A DNA stretch of 46,147 nucleotides. It comes from Gallionella sp. Lineage in GTDB: Bacteria; Pseudomonadota; Gammaproteobacteria; Burkholderiales; Gallionellaceae. A model generated the notes under the pieces. It was not told where the DNA came from, did not search any database, and saw only the letters and a program-made list of their open reading frames with translations. The stretch spans positions 1-46,147 of the forward strand of contig PLWV01000018.1 of NCBI GenBank assembly GCA_003153155.1, written 5' to 3'. The stretch's first letter is position 1. Each line of letters begins with the position of its first letter. Of the stretch, positions 1-9,082 are shown piece by piece. The position numbers and the translations under genes are program-made.

Positions 1-208
1 CCTCGGCGCCGAAGAAGTAGCCGGCAACCACGATGGCCAGCAACAAGATGGGCGTCATGGAGAACAGCGTATAGAAGGCCAAGGCTGCGCCTTTACTGTC
101 TCCCCGGTGATCAACCCAGGATTTCAGCGACGCTATCAGAACGATCTTCAGACCCTTTATCCAGTGGGGCGTGACATGGGACATGCGATCGACGAACCCG
201 CTGTTCAT
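1..208 (-). CDS. YihY/BrkB-family inner membrane protein (5' part only)
   Basis: The reading frame enters from the left edge and its start codon is the ATG at 208-206, so only the first 69 residues are visible. The segment GAALAFYTLFSMTPILLLA followed by a hydrophobic stretch is characteristic of the YihY/UPF0761 family (once called RNase BN), which are multi-spanning inner-membrane proteins of uncertain function. The first 35 residues are hydrophilic and probably cytoplasmic; the first membrane helix begins near residue 45. It lies downstream of csbD on the same strand, separated by a hairpin, so it is probably transcribed on its own. Assignment rests on the motif at the first helix; the rest of the protein is outside the window. 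Confidence 0.75.
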   Translation of the reverse strand, partial: MNSGFVDRMSHVTPHWIKGLKIVLIASLKSWVDHRGDSKGAALAFYTLFSMTPILLLAIVVAGYFFGAE

Positions 209-274
209 AAATTCCCCTGATTATGTCGAAAACGTCTTTTCATGTTCGATCTTTCGCAGCATCGGCCTGACGAG

Positions 275-300
275 AAAATGGCCGCGCACAGCGGCCATTT
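275..300 (-). terminator. Hairpin terminator after csbD
   Basis: A perfect 10-bp inverted repeat (276-285 with 291-300, loop of 5) lies 18 bases past the csbD stop. Read on the minus strand it is GC-rich and is followed by TTTTC, as expected for a short Rho-independent terminator. Confidence 0.6.
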
Positions 301-317
301 GTTATCACATTAACACT

Positions 318-503
318 TCAAGGATTCTTGTTTGCATCCTTGATGACTTCCTTTGCATCACCATAGGTTTTCTCGGCTTTTCCGGATATTTGTTTGCCGA
401 GACCTTTGACTTGTTGCTCTTTGCTGCCGACCAGTTTCCCAGCCTCCTCCTGCACTTTACCGGCGATGTCTTTTAAAGCCCCTTTGACTTGATCTTTGTT
501 CAT
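318..503 (-). CDS. CsbD family stress-response protein
   Basis: This 61-residue, highly charged, Lys/Gly/Glu-rich protein matches the CsbD family pattern: it opens with MNKDQVKGALKDIAGK and continues with EEAGKLVGSKEQQVKG. CsbD-like proteins are small soluble helical proteins induced in general stress; their molecular role is not established. The start is supported by a strong Shine-Dalgarno sequence, AAGGAG, six bases before the ATG. It is monocistronic: a hairpin follows its stop and a 336-bp gap precedes it. The family identity is clear from the sequence; the stress role is family knowledge. Confidence 0.9.
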   Translation of the reverse strand: MNKDQVKGALKDIAGKVQEEAGKLVGSKEQQVKGLGKQISGKAEKTYGDAKEVIKDANKNP

Positions 504-839
504 GATCTACTCCTTCATCTAAATTGACAGGCTCTCCCTGTGAAGACTCAAGATTGAACGTAATGTTGCCGCCTGTCTGTGCGGTAACGAACCTATAAAA
601 ACAATCAAATCAACTTTGCCGGCCAAGAAAATCAGCTCTCAACCCATATGAGACGGTCGCTATTTATTTCAATACACGGGTGACGTGGCACGCCCGTTCG
701 AAAAGAAAAGCGAAGCTGACCCCTTTAGCTCGGACCCCTTTAGCTCGCAAACTGTGCCTTTGAAACTAGAGTGTCTGGTTGTGGCACTTTGCAGTCATAG
801 TATCAAGACTTACCTCAACAGCAGATTTAGAAACAACAC
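504..839. other. Intergenic region between csbD and the aminopeptidase
   Basis: No convincing gene. The right half contains a perfect 15-bp tandem duplication, GACCCCTTTAGCTCG, at 718-732 and 733-747, resembling the AAAGGGGTC-type repeats that accompany REP-associated elements in related genomes (from memory). The csbD promoter must lie in the left half, but I could not pick -35/-10 boxes with confidence. A plus-strand ORF starting near 685 runs into the aminopeptidase gene in antisense and is taken as a shadow. Confidence 0.5.
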
Positions 840-2300
840 TTACTTAGCCTGCAACATCCACAACCCCCAACCCACGCCGAACCCCGTCACGTCACTCGCC
901 ACGCTACCCAGCCCGCCCTCGCAGCGGTTGGCGGACAAGTCCACGTGCAGCCACGGTACATCATCGACGAAGCGTTTTAAAAAGCGCGCAGCGAGGATGT
1001 GGTCGGCCTCGCCATCCAGCGTGCATTGTTTGATGTCGGCCACTTTGGAATCCAGCGCGGCTTCGTAATCGTCGTCCAGCGGAAAGACGCACAGCCGCTC
1101 GCCGCTTTGCTGTCCGGCTTGCACGGCCTGTTGTAGCAGAGCATCGCGGTTACCCAGCACGCCGCTGTAGCGCGTGCCGAGCGCCACGTGCATGCTGCCG
1201 GTAAGCGTGGCGAAGTCGATCAGCAGATTTGGTTTTTCGCGTGAGGCAAGCGTGAGCGTATCGGCCAGCACCATGCGGCCTTCGGCATCGGTGTGCATGA
1301 TTTCTATAGTGGTGCCGTTCAACGCCTTGACGATGTCGTTCTGCTTGTAGGCTTTCGGGCTGATATGGTTCTGCGCCAGCGCCAGCCAGCAGTCGATGTT
1401 GACCGGCAGCTTTTGTTGCGTGGCGGCGAGCAGGATGCCGAGCGCCACCGCCGAGCCGTTCATGTCTTCGTGCATGCCGTGCATGTGACGCGCGGGCTTG
1501 AGGTTGTGCCCGCCAGTGTCGAAGCAGATGCCCTTGCCGACCAGAGCAACGGTCTGTTTCGCCTTGACGTGGCGATAACTCAGATGCACGATGGCGGCAT
1601 CTTCGTCATGACTGCCTTGCGCCACCGCGACGAATGCGCCCGCACCCATCTTGCGCAACGCCTTCAGATCAAACTCTTCATGCTGCCAGCCTTGTGCATT
1701 GGCCAGATCCTTGACGCGCTGGCGATATAGGCCAGGCGTGAGTTCATTGGGCGGCAGCACAGTCAGGGTGCGGCACAGCAGATTGCCTGCCGCCTGCGCC
1801 TTGAGCGCGGCAAAACTTTTACTGTCGGAAAAACCGTATAGCGCGATTTTTTGCAGCGGTTTGCGTTCGTCCTTTTTCTTGTGCGCCGGCAGCGGCGCGC
1901 CGTTCACCCAAGCCGCATACACTGCCGCTTCGGCCGCTTGCCTGCGTTGCGCCTCATCGCCCTGTACCACGATGGCGACACCGCTTGGATATTCGCCCAA
2001 CAGCAGTTGCAACGCCTTGCGCACTTGCGTCTGCAAGGCGAAAGTTGATTTACTGAAATCCAGCATCGCCCACGCGATCATGCTGCCATCCCCTGCATTG
2101 GCGGAGATGGATGCGTCGGCAAACTCCTCGGCCTTCATGCCGCGCCGCTTGAGCACGGCGGCCAGCAATTCACGGTGCGGCACATCGCGTGGCAGGGTTT
2201 TGCCTTTGGGTAACAACACCAGCAGGTGCGTTGCATTCAGGGTCTTTGGCAGAGCTGAAGAAGCGTTCAGTTGTGCTAGCATTACGTCCTCGAAAGTCAT
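840..2300 (-). CDS. Leucyl aminopeptidase family protein (M17)
   Basis: A cytosolic metallo-aminopeptidase of the M17 (PepA-like) family, expected to remove N-terminal residues from peptides with two divalent metals. The C-terminal half carries the family signatures: the metal/active-site region [16 protein letters not shown] near residues 255-270, the following [13 protein letters not shown], and [14 protein letters not shown] (the NTDAEGR signature with His in place of Asn) near 338-351. The first 150 residues form the variable N-terminal domain. The signatures differ from those of E. coli PepA, so this is a divergent branch of the family and the substrate range is unknown. Length (486 aa) fits the family. 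It is divergent from thyA, with 42 bp between the two start codons, so both promoters must be compact or overlap the genes. Confidence 0.9.
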   Translation of the reverse strand: MTFEDVMLAQLNASSALPKTLNATHLLVLLPKGKTLPRDVPHRELLAAVLKRRGMKAEEFADASISANAGDGSMIAWAMLDFSKSTFALQTQVRKALQLLLGEYPSGVAIVVQGDEAQRRQAAEAAVYAAWVNGAPLPAHKKKDERKPLQKIALYGFSDSKSFAALKAQAAGNLLCRTLTVLPPNELTPGLYRQRVKDLANAQGWQHEEFDLKALRKMGAGAFVAVAQGSHDEDAAIVHLSYRHVKAKQTVALVGKGICFDTGGHNLKPARHMHGMHEDMNGSAVALGILLAATQQKLPVNIDCWLALAQNHISPKAYKQNDIVKALNGTTIEIMHTDAEGRMVLADTLTLASREKPNLLIDFATLTGSMHVALGTRYSGVLGNRDALLQQAVQAGQQSGERLCVFPLDDDYEAALDSKVADIKQCTLDGEADHILAARFLKRFVDDVPWLHVDLSANRCEGGLGSVASDVTGFGVGWGLWMLQAK

Positions 2301-2342
2301 TCAACGCCGCGATTATACGGGCATTCGATTTACAAGATATTT

Positions 2343-3137
2343 ATGCGCACCTACCTCGATCTCATGCACCATGTGCTCGAACACGGCACGAAAAAAAGCG
2401 ACCGCACCGGAACCGGCACGGTCAGCGTGTTTGGCTACCAGATGCGCTTCGATCTCGCGCAAGGTTTTCCGCTGCTCACCACCAAAAAAGTGCATTTGCG
2501 CTCCATCATCCATGAACTGTTGTGGTTCTTGCAGGGTGGCACCAACATCCGATACCTCAAGGACAACAAGGTCACCATCTGGGACGAGTGGGCGGACGAG
2601 CACGGCAACTTGGGACCGGTGTATGGCTACCAGTGGCGCTCATGGCCCGCACCCGACGGCCGCCATATCGACCAGATCGCGCAGGCGGTGCAACAAATCA
2701 AAACTAATCCCGATTCACGCCGCATCATCGTTTCGGCATGGAATGTGGCCGACCTCGACAAGATGGCACTCGCACCGTGTCATGCGTTTTTCCAGTTCTA
2801 CGTGGCTGATGGAAAATTGTCTTGTCAGTTATACCAGCGCAGCGCGGACATCTTTCTCGGCGTGCCGTTCAACATCGCTTCCTACGCGCTGCTCACGCTG
2901 ATGGTCGCGCAGGTGTGCGATCTGCAACCGGGCGATTTCGTGCATACCTTAGGTGACGCACATTTGTATTCCAACCACATGGAACAAACACGCGAGCAAT
3001 TGTCGCGCGAACCGCGTCCGTTGCCGACGATGCGGATCAATCCTGCGGTGAAAGATATTTTCGGATTCAAGTTCGAAGATTTCACATTGGAAAACTACGA
3101 TCCGCATCCGGCCATCAAGGCGCCCGTCGCAATATGA
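2343..3137 (+). CDS. thyA: Thymidylate synthase
   Basis: Converts dUMP to dTMP using methylenetetrahydrofolate, yielding dihydrofolate. The protein is 264 residues, the same length as E. coli ThyA, and the catalytic cysteine falls at position 146 in [12 protein letters not shown]. Other signatures are present: RTGTGT near residue 21, the dUMP-binding QRSAD and the FN box [12 protein letters not shown]. There is no strong ribosome-binding site before the ATG; the start is fixed by family alignment. The stop overlaps the first ATG of folA (ATGA), so the two are translationally coupled, which suits the dihydrofolate recycling that links the enzymes. Confidence 0.97.
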   Translation: MRTYLDLMHHVLEHGTKKSDRTGTGTVSVFGYQMRFDLAQGFPLLTTKKVHLRSIIHELLWFLQGGTNIRYLKDNKVTIWDEWADEHGNLGPVYGYQWRSWPAPDGRHIDQIAQAVQQIKTNPDSRRIIVSAWNVADLDKMALAPCHAFFQFYVADGKLSCQLYQRSADIFLGVPFNIASYALLTLMVAQVCDLQPGDFVHTLGDAHLYSNHMEQTREQLSREPRPLPTMRINPAVKDIFGFKFEDFTLENYDPHPAIKAPVAI

Positions 3138-3214
3138 AAAACTCTTATCCCGGCACCGGTATGAAAAACTCTTATCCCGGCACCGGTATGAAAAACTCTT
3201 ATCCCGGCACCGGT
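3134..3214 (+). repeat. 27-bp tandem triplication at the folA start
   Basis: Three identical 27-bp units (3134-3160, 3161-3187, 3188-3214), each opening with ATGAAAAACTC, lie between the thyA stop and the conventional folA start. The length is a multiple of three, so the frame is preserved and the product would gain 9, 18 or 27 residues. Perfect identity implies recent slippage and possible copy-number variation. Confidence 0.95.
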
Positions 3215-3709
3215 ATGAAGCCACGCGTGTCGCTGATCGTGGCAATGGCAAAGAATCGCGTGATTGGCATCAACAACACGCTGCCGTGGCATTTGCCCGC
3301 CGACCTGAAGCGCTTCAAGGAACTCACCATGGGGCATCACATGATCATGGGACGCAAGACGTTCGAGTCTATCGGCAGACCACTGCCGGGACGCACTACC
3401 GTCGTCGTCACGCGCAACGCGGATTATTCCGTGCCGGGTGTGATCGTGGCGAACTCGCTCGAAGCTGCGCTCGAGGCGTGCGACACTGATGAGGAAATTT
3501 TCGTGATCGGTGGCGCGGAGCTTTACCGTCAGGCGATCGATTTCGCCGACCGCATCTACCTGACCGAAATCGATGCCGACATCTCAGGCGATGCGCATTT
3601 CACGGAATTCGACCACAAGTTGTGGCAGGAAACCGGGCGCGTGAGCCACGCGCCAGACGAGAAAAACGTACATTCCTATCATTTCGTGGTGTACGAAAGA
3701 AAGCACTAA
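3134..3709 (+). CDS. folA: Dihydrofolate reductase with repeated N-terminal leader
   Basis: Reduces dihydrofolate to tetrahydrofolate with NADPH. The core has the signatures [20 protein letters not shown], the NADPH-binding [15 protein letters not shown] and the GGAELYR loop. The reading frame first opens at 3134, overlapping the thyA stop by ATGA, but the first 27 residues are three exact copies of a nine-residue unit MKNSYPGTG. The conventional start is the ATG at 3215, which gives 164 residues, the usual DHFR length. Each unit begins with an ATG, so ribosomes could start at any of four codons; none has a clear Shine-Dalgarno sequence. I list the coupled start at 3134 and regard 3215 as the likely ancestral start. 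Confidence 0.95.
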   Translation: MKNSYPGTGMKNSYPGTGMKNSYPGTGMKPRVSLIVAMAKNRVIGINNTLPWHLPADLKRFKELTMGHHMIMGRKTFESIGRPLPGRTTVVVTRNADYSVPGVIVANSLEAALEACDTDEEIFVIGGAELYRQAIDFADRIYLTEIDADISGDAHFTEFDHKLWQETGRVSHAPDEKNVHSYHFVVYERKH

Positions 3710-3853
3710 AGGGAGTCCCTAAACACGAAATATGGCGCAAAGCTCGGACGAATGAACGTGCCGCAAGGCGTAACTGCATGCTGTCGCCGGGATTTCCTGG
3801 TGTAGCACTACGAATGAAACTGAACCTCATCCAGGATGCCACTGCAAATCTGA
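3710..3853. other. Convergent gap between folA and the porin gene
   Basis: 144 bp between the stops of two converging genes. It starts with a short palindrome (AGGGAGTCCCT, 3710-3720) just after the folA stop that might aid termination, but no T-run follows. No gene recognised. Confidence 0.4.
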
Positions 3854-6067
3854 CTATTGGAAATCCCAGCGATAACCAACGTAAAAATACGTGCGTCGTG
3901 TTTTATCATTCTGAGTTGCGCTACTGGTATGGATTGCTTCAATCCCTCCCTCGCCCTCCAGGTTGACCGAGTTGTTCAAGCGGTAATTCAACTTAAGGCT
4001 TGGCCTAATCTGCGTCTGGTGAGTGCCAAAGTTGTCATTCTGATTGTAAAGCTGCAGCAACATATCCACCCGCCAGTTTTGCCGAAAAGTCTCAACTTGG
4101 GTAAATGCCAAAGACTGCCCTTTATAGGTCTTGGCGCTTATGTAGGCGGCATTGAGCACGCCCAAATCGTTTTCGAACAATAAATTGTTACCCAGCGCAT
4201 TGAAGGAATAAGTATAAATATTCCCGCTCCCTTGAGAAGCGGGTTGTCCTGTACTCGTTGCCCCGGTACCAGACGTATTATTGATGTGAAAATCGCCGCC
4301 TAATCGCAAGCGGGGAGAGTAAGGGCGATTCATTCCGATCGCGAACAGATTAGAGATTGGACTTAACGCTATGGAATCCGCGCGTAGTGTGCTCAACGAC
4401 ACTCCCGGCTGTGACAATGCCGCCGCTATGGTTTGCACCGGTTGACCCATTAACGCGTTGGTAAGCTGCAGCGGTGGCGATCTCCGATGATCAAGGAGCA
4501 AGTTGTAGTTAGTGCTTGTCTCCGTCGTCCAATTTCCCTGGAACATCCCCAGATTAACCTTCTTGAATATCGTATCGTACTCAAACAAGCCCATGTAATT
4601 TCGCTGCATCTCAAAATAATGCGTTTCCACCCCGATAGCTTGGCGATCCACGAAACCGCCCACGCGTTGTTGTATAAAGTAACTGTTTCCGCTCCACTGC
4701 TCGGGTAACCGGGTAAGATCAACGCTCACACCAGCGAAAGTTTTGCTTTCGCCGACGCTACCACCACCACTGACAAATTCTACCGGTGTGCCAATGACGC
4801 CATTGATTCGCCAAGCAGAATTAAGACTGTAACCCACCACTGCGCCGTCGAAACGACCCGGGGCACCACCTGCCGACCCCGTCTGCCGACCAAGGCGATA
4901 CAGATAACTACGGTCACGCGCACTCTGTTCGACATAGACATCGGTTAAGCGATTCTGGCTCAATTGCCTGGGCAAGAAATTCGCGTTGTAGTTGTCTCGC
5001 AGCACAATACGCGTATCGGTGGTATCCGTGCGTTTCCGCGCTGTCAGATCCAATATTGAAAGCAGCTGAGACTGGTCGGTGCCTGTCAATGACGCTGAGG
5101 TAGTGGTTAAGTCGCTTGCAATGCTAAAGGTATCCGTATGTGACACGCCCTTGTAGTAATACTGGGAAATGCCGCCGTAGACTGTCATCTTCTCTTCAAC
5201 GAACTTCTGTCTGGTAACAGGCTCCGTCTGCGCAGGTTTGGCTCCCGCAACAGGCAGGTGTGCCAACCGCTCCTTCACCTGCTTTATATCCGCAGCGTTC
5301 GGATAAAGCTCAAGATATAACTCATACTCCGCACGCGCCTTGGCTATCTCCCCGTTTTTCTCCCGCGCTTCACCTATCAGCTCTTGAGCGGACTGGGATT
5401 GTTGATTGGGTGGCAACAATAGCAGCCGGTTCAATGTTTCTATCGCTGTTTCAAGTTGGGCATGCTGAATCGCATCGCGTGCAGTGTCGATAAATTGCTT
5501 CGCTTCCACTTCAATATCCTCCTGGGTGCGTTGCACCATCTCCGGAGCACCCCCCGCTTCGGGCTGCGGCGGAGCTGCGGCGGATCGAGGTTCAGGATTT
5601 AAAACGGGAGTGAAAATGCTGATGCTGCGTCCATCTTTACCGGGACTGACCCGGTAACTCACCACCTTGTCGAATCTGATGGCGAGCGATGAATCAAGCG
5701 CGGGATAAGCAACAGAAAAATGCGGGGCGAAATCCGTCGGCGGCGGCTCCATTGCTTCCGGAACCAGGTGGTCGCGGTCCGGATCGGCTTCCAGGAGATT
5801 TAAGAAAATATGGATCTCGCCATTGTTGAGCGATGCCTCACGCAGATATTGAATCCTGACATCGAACATTATTTGGATCTCTGCCTCATTTCCCGCGCGA
5901 TTGATCTCGATGCGATCAATCACGTGGGCATTGGCCTGGCTTATGGTAACTCCAAACGACAACAGGGTGATGATCAACAACAAGACCGAGCGAATAAAAT
6001 TCCGTTTGATTCGTACAAAATTTCTGACTTTCAATCTCCGCTCCATAATTTTTATTAACGAGTCCAT
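3854..6067 (-). CDS. Outer-membrane porin-like protein: AMIN-like domain, TPR, beta-barrel
   Basis: Numbering from the ATG at 6067 (737 aa): a basic N-region and hydrophobic core (about 27-44) end at QANA, a signal-peptidase I site near 47. Next comes a beta-rich domain (about 48-165) resembling an AMIN-type cell-envelope domain, a Pro/Ala linker, and a helical segment (about 185-270) with the spacing of TPRs (ETAIETLNRLLLL, ARAEYELYLELYP). The last 450 residues alternate polar and aromatic residues, and the protein ends in YVGYRWDFQ, a terminal aromatic signature of outer-membrane barrels. Immediately downstream of two giant multiheme cytochromes, it probably forms the barrel through which one of them is wired across the outer membrane, as MtrB/PioB-type porins do; this is inferred from context, since those proteins lack the TPR. 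The frame extends to a TTG at 6118 that has an AAGGA site; another ATG is at 6046. The start is therefore uncertain. Confidence 0.75.
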   Translation of the reverse strand: MDSLIKIMERRLKVRNFVRIKRNFIRSVLLLIITLLSFGVTISQANAHVIDRIEINRAGNEAEIQIMFDVRIQYLREASLNNGEIHIFLNLLEADPDRDHLVPEAMEPPPTDFAPHFSVAYPALDSSLAIRFDKVVSYRVSPGKDGRSISIFTPVLNPEPRSAAAPPQPEAGGAPEMVQRTQEDIEVEAKQFIDTARDAIQHAQLETAIETLNRLLLLPPNQQSQSAQELIGEAREKNGEIAKARAEYELYLELYPNAADIKQVKERLAHLPVAGAKPAQTEPVTRQKFVEEKMTVYGGISQYYYKGVSHTDTFSIASDLTTTSASLTGTDQSQLLSILDLTARKRTDTTDTRIVLRDNYNANFLPRQLSQNRLTDVYVEQSARDRSYLYRLGRQTGSAGGAPGRFDGAVVGYSLNSAWRINGVIGTPVEFVSGGGSVGESKTFAGVSVDLTRLPEQWSGNSYFIQQRVGGFVDRQAIGVETHYFEMQRNYMGLFEYDTIFKKVNLGMFQGNWTTETSTNYNLLLDHRRSPPLQLTNALMGQPVQTIAAALSQPGVSLSTLRADSIALSPISNLFAIGMNRPYSPRLRLGGDFHINNTSGTGATSTGQPASQGSGNIYTYSFNALGNNLLFENDLGVLNAAYISAKTYKGQSLAFTQVETFRQNWRVDMLLQLYNQNDNFGTHQTQIRPSLKLNYRLNNSVNLEGEGGIEAIHTSSATQNDKTRRTYFYVGYRWDFQ

Positions 6068-6274
6068 TGACCCGTGTGTTGAAACGTAATACCCGGCAAA
6101 ATCCCGGCTACTTCGCAATTATTCCTTGCAGAAAAAAGCGGTGCGATCGTGCCGAACCGGGTTGATGACCGCACTGCCGGACTCTGTTGTTCCAAATACC
6201 CATTAACTTGCTTATCAAACACCGCTGGCGCAGCAGCTATCACCATGCGGCAGTCATTGCAACTTGAATAGTCG

Positions 6275-8587
6275 TCAGTCCCACTGCGTATACGAGGATC
6301 CCTTGCTCCCCAGCGGCCGATGGCAACCGGAACTGGAACAATCCTTCGACGCCGATGCCCCGTTATGCGACGTCTTTTGCATGCTTCCCAAGTAGTTGGT
6401 ACCCGAGAGATGGCAGGTAACGCACAATCCGGAGCTACCGCCACCTTGACTGCCGTTGTGCATGGTCGTTGACGACACGAGAGAGGTAAACGAGGTAAAC
6501 ACCGTCGGAGTATGGCAGAACTCACAGCCCATGTTCGCGCCGCCAAGCAACGCCGTCGCATAAGGGATATGGTTGCTCGGCTTGGATACCGGCGTCACCC
6601 CGAAAAAACTCTGGCCGTTGTGACAGCTCGCGCAACCGCTGAGGATGCCGGTGTGGTTCATCACCCCCGAATTCGCACCAAATGAGGTATGGCAAGTCGT
6701 GCAAGGCTGTGCCGTCGGCAGGTGGTTCGCCGGCATGGTTCCGCCCGAACTCGTCACGAAGGTCACCGTCGAGGTATGACAAGTTGAGCAGTCCGCCGTG
6801 GTCACCTGGTGCGATGGGAAGGAAGTTTTGGATACCGGCGTCACCCCGGCAAAGACTTGGCCGTTGTGACAGCTCGCACAACCGCTAAGGATTCCCGTGT
6901 GGTTCATCGTTGTTCCTGAGAACGATGTGAACTTGCTTGCCGAGTGGCAGGTCTCGCACGCCGCAGTGGTCGGCAGATGGTTCACCGGCTTGGACACCGG
7001 TGTCACCCCGGCAAAGGCCTGGCCATTGTGGCAGCTTGCGCAACCGCTGAGAATGCCGGTATGGATCATCGCCGTCCCGGAGAACGCTGTGAACTTGGTC
7101 GCCGAATGGCAAGTCTCGCACGCCGCGCTGGTCGGCAAATGATTCACCGGCTTGGACACCGGCGTCACCCCGTAAAAGGCTTGGCCGTTGTGGCAACTCG
7201 CGCAGCCGCTGAGGATGCCGGTGTGGCTCATCACTCCCGAATTCACAGCAAATGACGTATGGCAAGTCGCGCATGGCTGTGCCGTCGGCAGGTGGTTAGC
7301 CGGCATCGTGGTCGAACTCGTCACAAAGCTCACCGTCGAGGTATGACATGTAGAGCAGTCCGCTGAAGTAGCAACGTGCGACGGGAAGGCAGTTTTGGAC
7401 ACAGGCGTAACTCCGGCAAAGACTTGGCCGTTGTGGCATTGCGTGCAGTTGTTGAGAATACCTGTGTGGCTCATCGACGTACCGGAGAACGTTGTGAATT
7501 TGCTCGCCGAATGGCAGGTCTCGCACGCCGCGCTGGTCGGCAAGTGGTTCGTCGGTTTGGACACCGGCGTCACCCCGGCAAAGACTTGGCCGTTATGACA
7601 GCTCGCACAACCGCTAACGATGCTGGTGTGGATCATCGCCGTCCCGGAGAACGCTGTGAACTTGCTCGCCGAATGGCAGGTCTCGCACGCCGCAGTGGTC
7701 GGCATATGGTTCACCGGCTTGGACACCGGTGTCACCCCGGCAAAGGCCTGGCCATTGTGGCAGCTTGCGCAACCGCTGAGAATGCCGGTATGGATCATCG
7801 CCGTCCCGGAGAACGATGTGAACTTGGTCGCCGAATGGCAAGTCTCGCACGCCGCGCTGGTCGGCAAATGATTCACCGGCTTGGACACCGGCGTCACCCC
7901 GTAAAAGGCTTGGCCGTTGTGGCAACTCGCGCAGCCGCTGAGGATGCCGGTGTGGCTCATCACTCCCGAATTCACGTCAAATGAGGCATGGCAAGTCAAG
8001 CATGGCTGTGACGTCGGCACGTGATTCGTCGGCATAGCTCCGCTCATACTTGTCAAGAAAGTCACCGTCGAATGATGGCAAATTGAGCAGTCCGCTGAAG
8101 TCACAATGTGAGACGGAAAAGCAGTTTTGGACTTCGGTGTCACCCCGGCAAAGGCTTGACCATTGTGGCAGCTTGCGCAGTCGCCAATGATACCCATATG
8201 GTTCATCACTCCCGGGACAGAACCATCCGTCCAAACCGTGGTTTTGTGGCAACTGTCGCATTTGGCGAAGGTTGATATATGTGTAAAAGGTTTTGCATCC
8301 GCTCCCATGCGGTTGCCGGTTATGTGACAAGTCGCACAATCCCGAGGCGTTCCCTTGAACACGCCTTCAATATGGCAGGATCCGCAACGGGCTTGAGCGT
8401 GAGAACCGGTAAGGTTGAATCCCGTTTGAACATGATCAAATTTTACAGTACCGGAATCGGTTGTCTGCGCCAAAGCGAAATGGGCAACGGCTAGCAGTGG
8501 TAATACAAACATGAGTGTTATCCAGCGCGGTGAACTCAAGACATGAAACATATGCTCTATCCCCACTTCTTTTCTGTCGTTATTCAT
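6275..8587 (-). CDS. Secreted 25/26-heme c-type cytochrome with repeated modules
   Basis: I count 25 CxxCH heme-attachment motifs and one further CX4CH (CSSSGCH) near the C-terminus. The chosen ATG at 8587 has AGGGGC upstream and gives 770 aa; an ATG at 8551 is also possible, and the frame runs open to 8728. The signal peptide core is ITLMFVLPLLAVAHFALA, cleaved before QTTD; there is no lipobox cysteine. The body is a chain of about 60-residue modules, each with two hemes and two further histidines in NHxPT and HTGI contexts, which would suit bis-histidine ligation. A block of 243 residues (729 bp) is repeated almost exactly. Thr/Ser/Gly-rich linkers and position next to the barrel gene suggest a surface or surface-reaching electron carrier. 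It is encoded after the 24-heme protein and before the porin on the same strand. The exact location (periplasm, inside the barrel, or outside) is not visible in sequence. Confidence 0.88.
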   Translation of the reverse strand: MNNDRKEVGIEHMFHVLSSPRWITLMFVLPLLAVAHFALAQTTDSGTVKFDHVQTGFNLTGSHAQARCGSCHIEGVFKGTPRDCATCHITGNRMGADAKPFTHISTFAKCDSCHKTTVWTDGSVPGVMNHMGIIGDCASCHNGQAFAGVTPKSKTAFPSHIVTSADCSICHHSTVTFLTSMSGAMPTNHVPTSQPCLTCHASFDVNSGVMSHTGILSGCASCHNGQAFYGVTPVSKPVNHLPTSAACETCHSATKFTSFSGTAMIHTGILSGCASCHNGQAFAGVTPVSKPVNHMPTTAACETCHSASKFTAFSGTAMIHTSIVSGCASCHNGQVFAGVTPVSKPTNHLPTSAACETCHSASKFTTFSGTSMSHTGILNNCTQCHNGQVFAGVTPVSKTAFPSHVATSADCSTCHTSTVSFVTSSTTMPANHLPTAQPCATCHTSFAVNSGVMSHTGILSGCASCHNGQAFYGVTPVSKPVNHLPTSAACETCHSATKFTAFSGTAMIHTGILSGCASCHNGQAFAGVTPVSKPVNHLPTTAACETCHSASKFTSFSGTTMNHTGILSGCASCHNGQVFAGVTPVSKTSFPSHQVTTADCSTCHTSTVTFVTSSGGTMPANHLPTAQPCTTCHTSFGANSGVMNHTGILSGCASCHNGQSFFGVTPVSKPSNHIPYATALLGGANMGCEFCHTPTVFTSFTSLVSSTTMHNGSQGGGSSGLCVTCHLSGTNYLGSMQKTSHNGASASKDCSSSGCHRPLGSKGSSYTQWD

Positions 8588-9082
8588 TATTGCTGCCCCT
8601 ATAAAGTTCGTGTGTGACACCATATGAAAATCGTTGGTTCCATCTTTAGCTCGGAAGCCGGGATTCTTATAATCCGGATTTGCGATCATCTGCCAAGTGG
8701 ATTGCCTGCCTGAACAGTTTGATTCCAACTACTGTATTGCTCAAAATTTTCAGTTTCGGCCAACATTTAAAATCGCCCCTCACTGAAACTTCGCCTTCTT
8801 GCTTACGCATCCGCCAAAAGCGACGCTGACAATTCCATCACGAGTATTTTGTTGCTTCAGACTGGTCGCCAATTTACCAGAACGACAATGCCACTCAAAA
8901 TCCGTTTATCCAATTGCATGACATCGGAATGAAAGGCTAAGTTCATCGGACGAATGGTTGAAAAATGGAAATGGGTGGTGGAAATTCCACCTTGGAGGGA
9001 GCCCATATAAAAACAGGCCATGCATGAACATGGTATATGGCAGTCGCATTTGCCTCATTCAACAAGCGTGCCCCAAGACCGG
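8588..9082. other. 495-bp gap between the two cytochrome genes
   Basis: No gene seen, apart from 141 bp of open frame continuous with the downstream cytochrome (to 8728). The right part has a candidate terminator for the 24-heme gene (9008-9033) and a 15-bp palindrome GGTGGAAATTCCACC at 8977-8991. The left part must hold the ribosome-binding site and perhaps a separate promoter for the 25/26-heme gene, so the two cytochromes may not share one transcript. Confidence 0.5.
9008..9033 (-). terminator. Candidate terminator after the 24-heme cytochrome
   Basis: On the minus strand a CCATG/CATGG stem (9029-9033 with 9018-9022) is followed by CCTGTTTTTAT. The stem is only 5 bp, so this is a weak candidate; the 15-bp palindrome at 8977-8991 further on could also contribute. 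Confidence 0.35.

Noticed and set aside
1651..2901. 416-aa plus-strand ORF
   Set aside because: It is antisense to the aminopeptidase and then out of frame with thyA.
6522..8339. Many long ORFs on both strands over the 25/26-heme gene
   Set aside because: They arise from the repetitive, stop-poor sequence of the cytochrome gene; only the frame with 25 CxxCH motifs and a signal peptide is credible.
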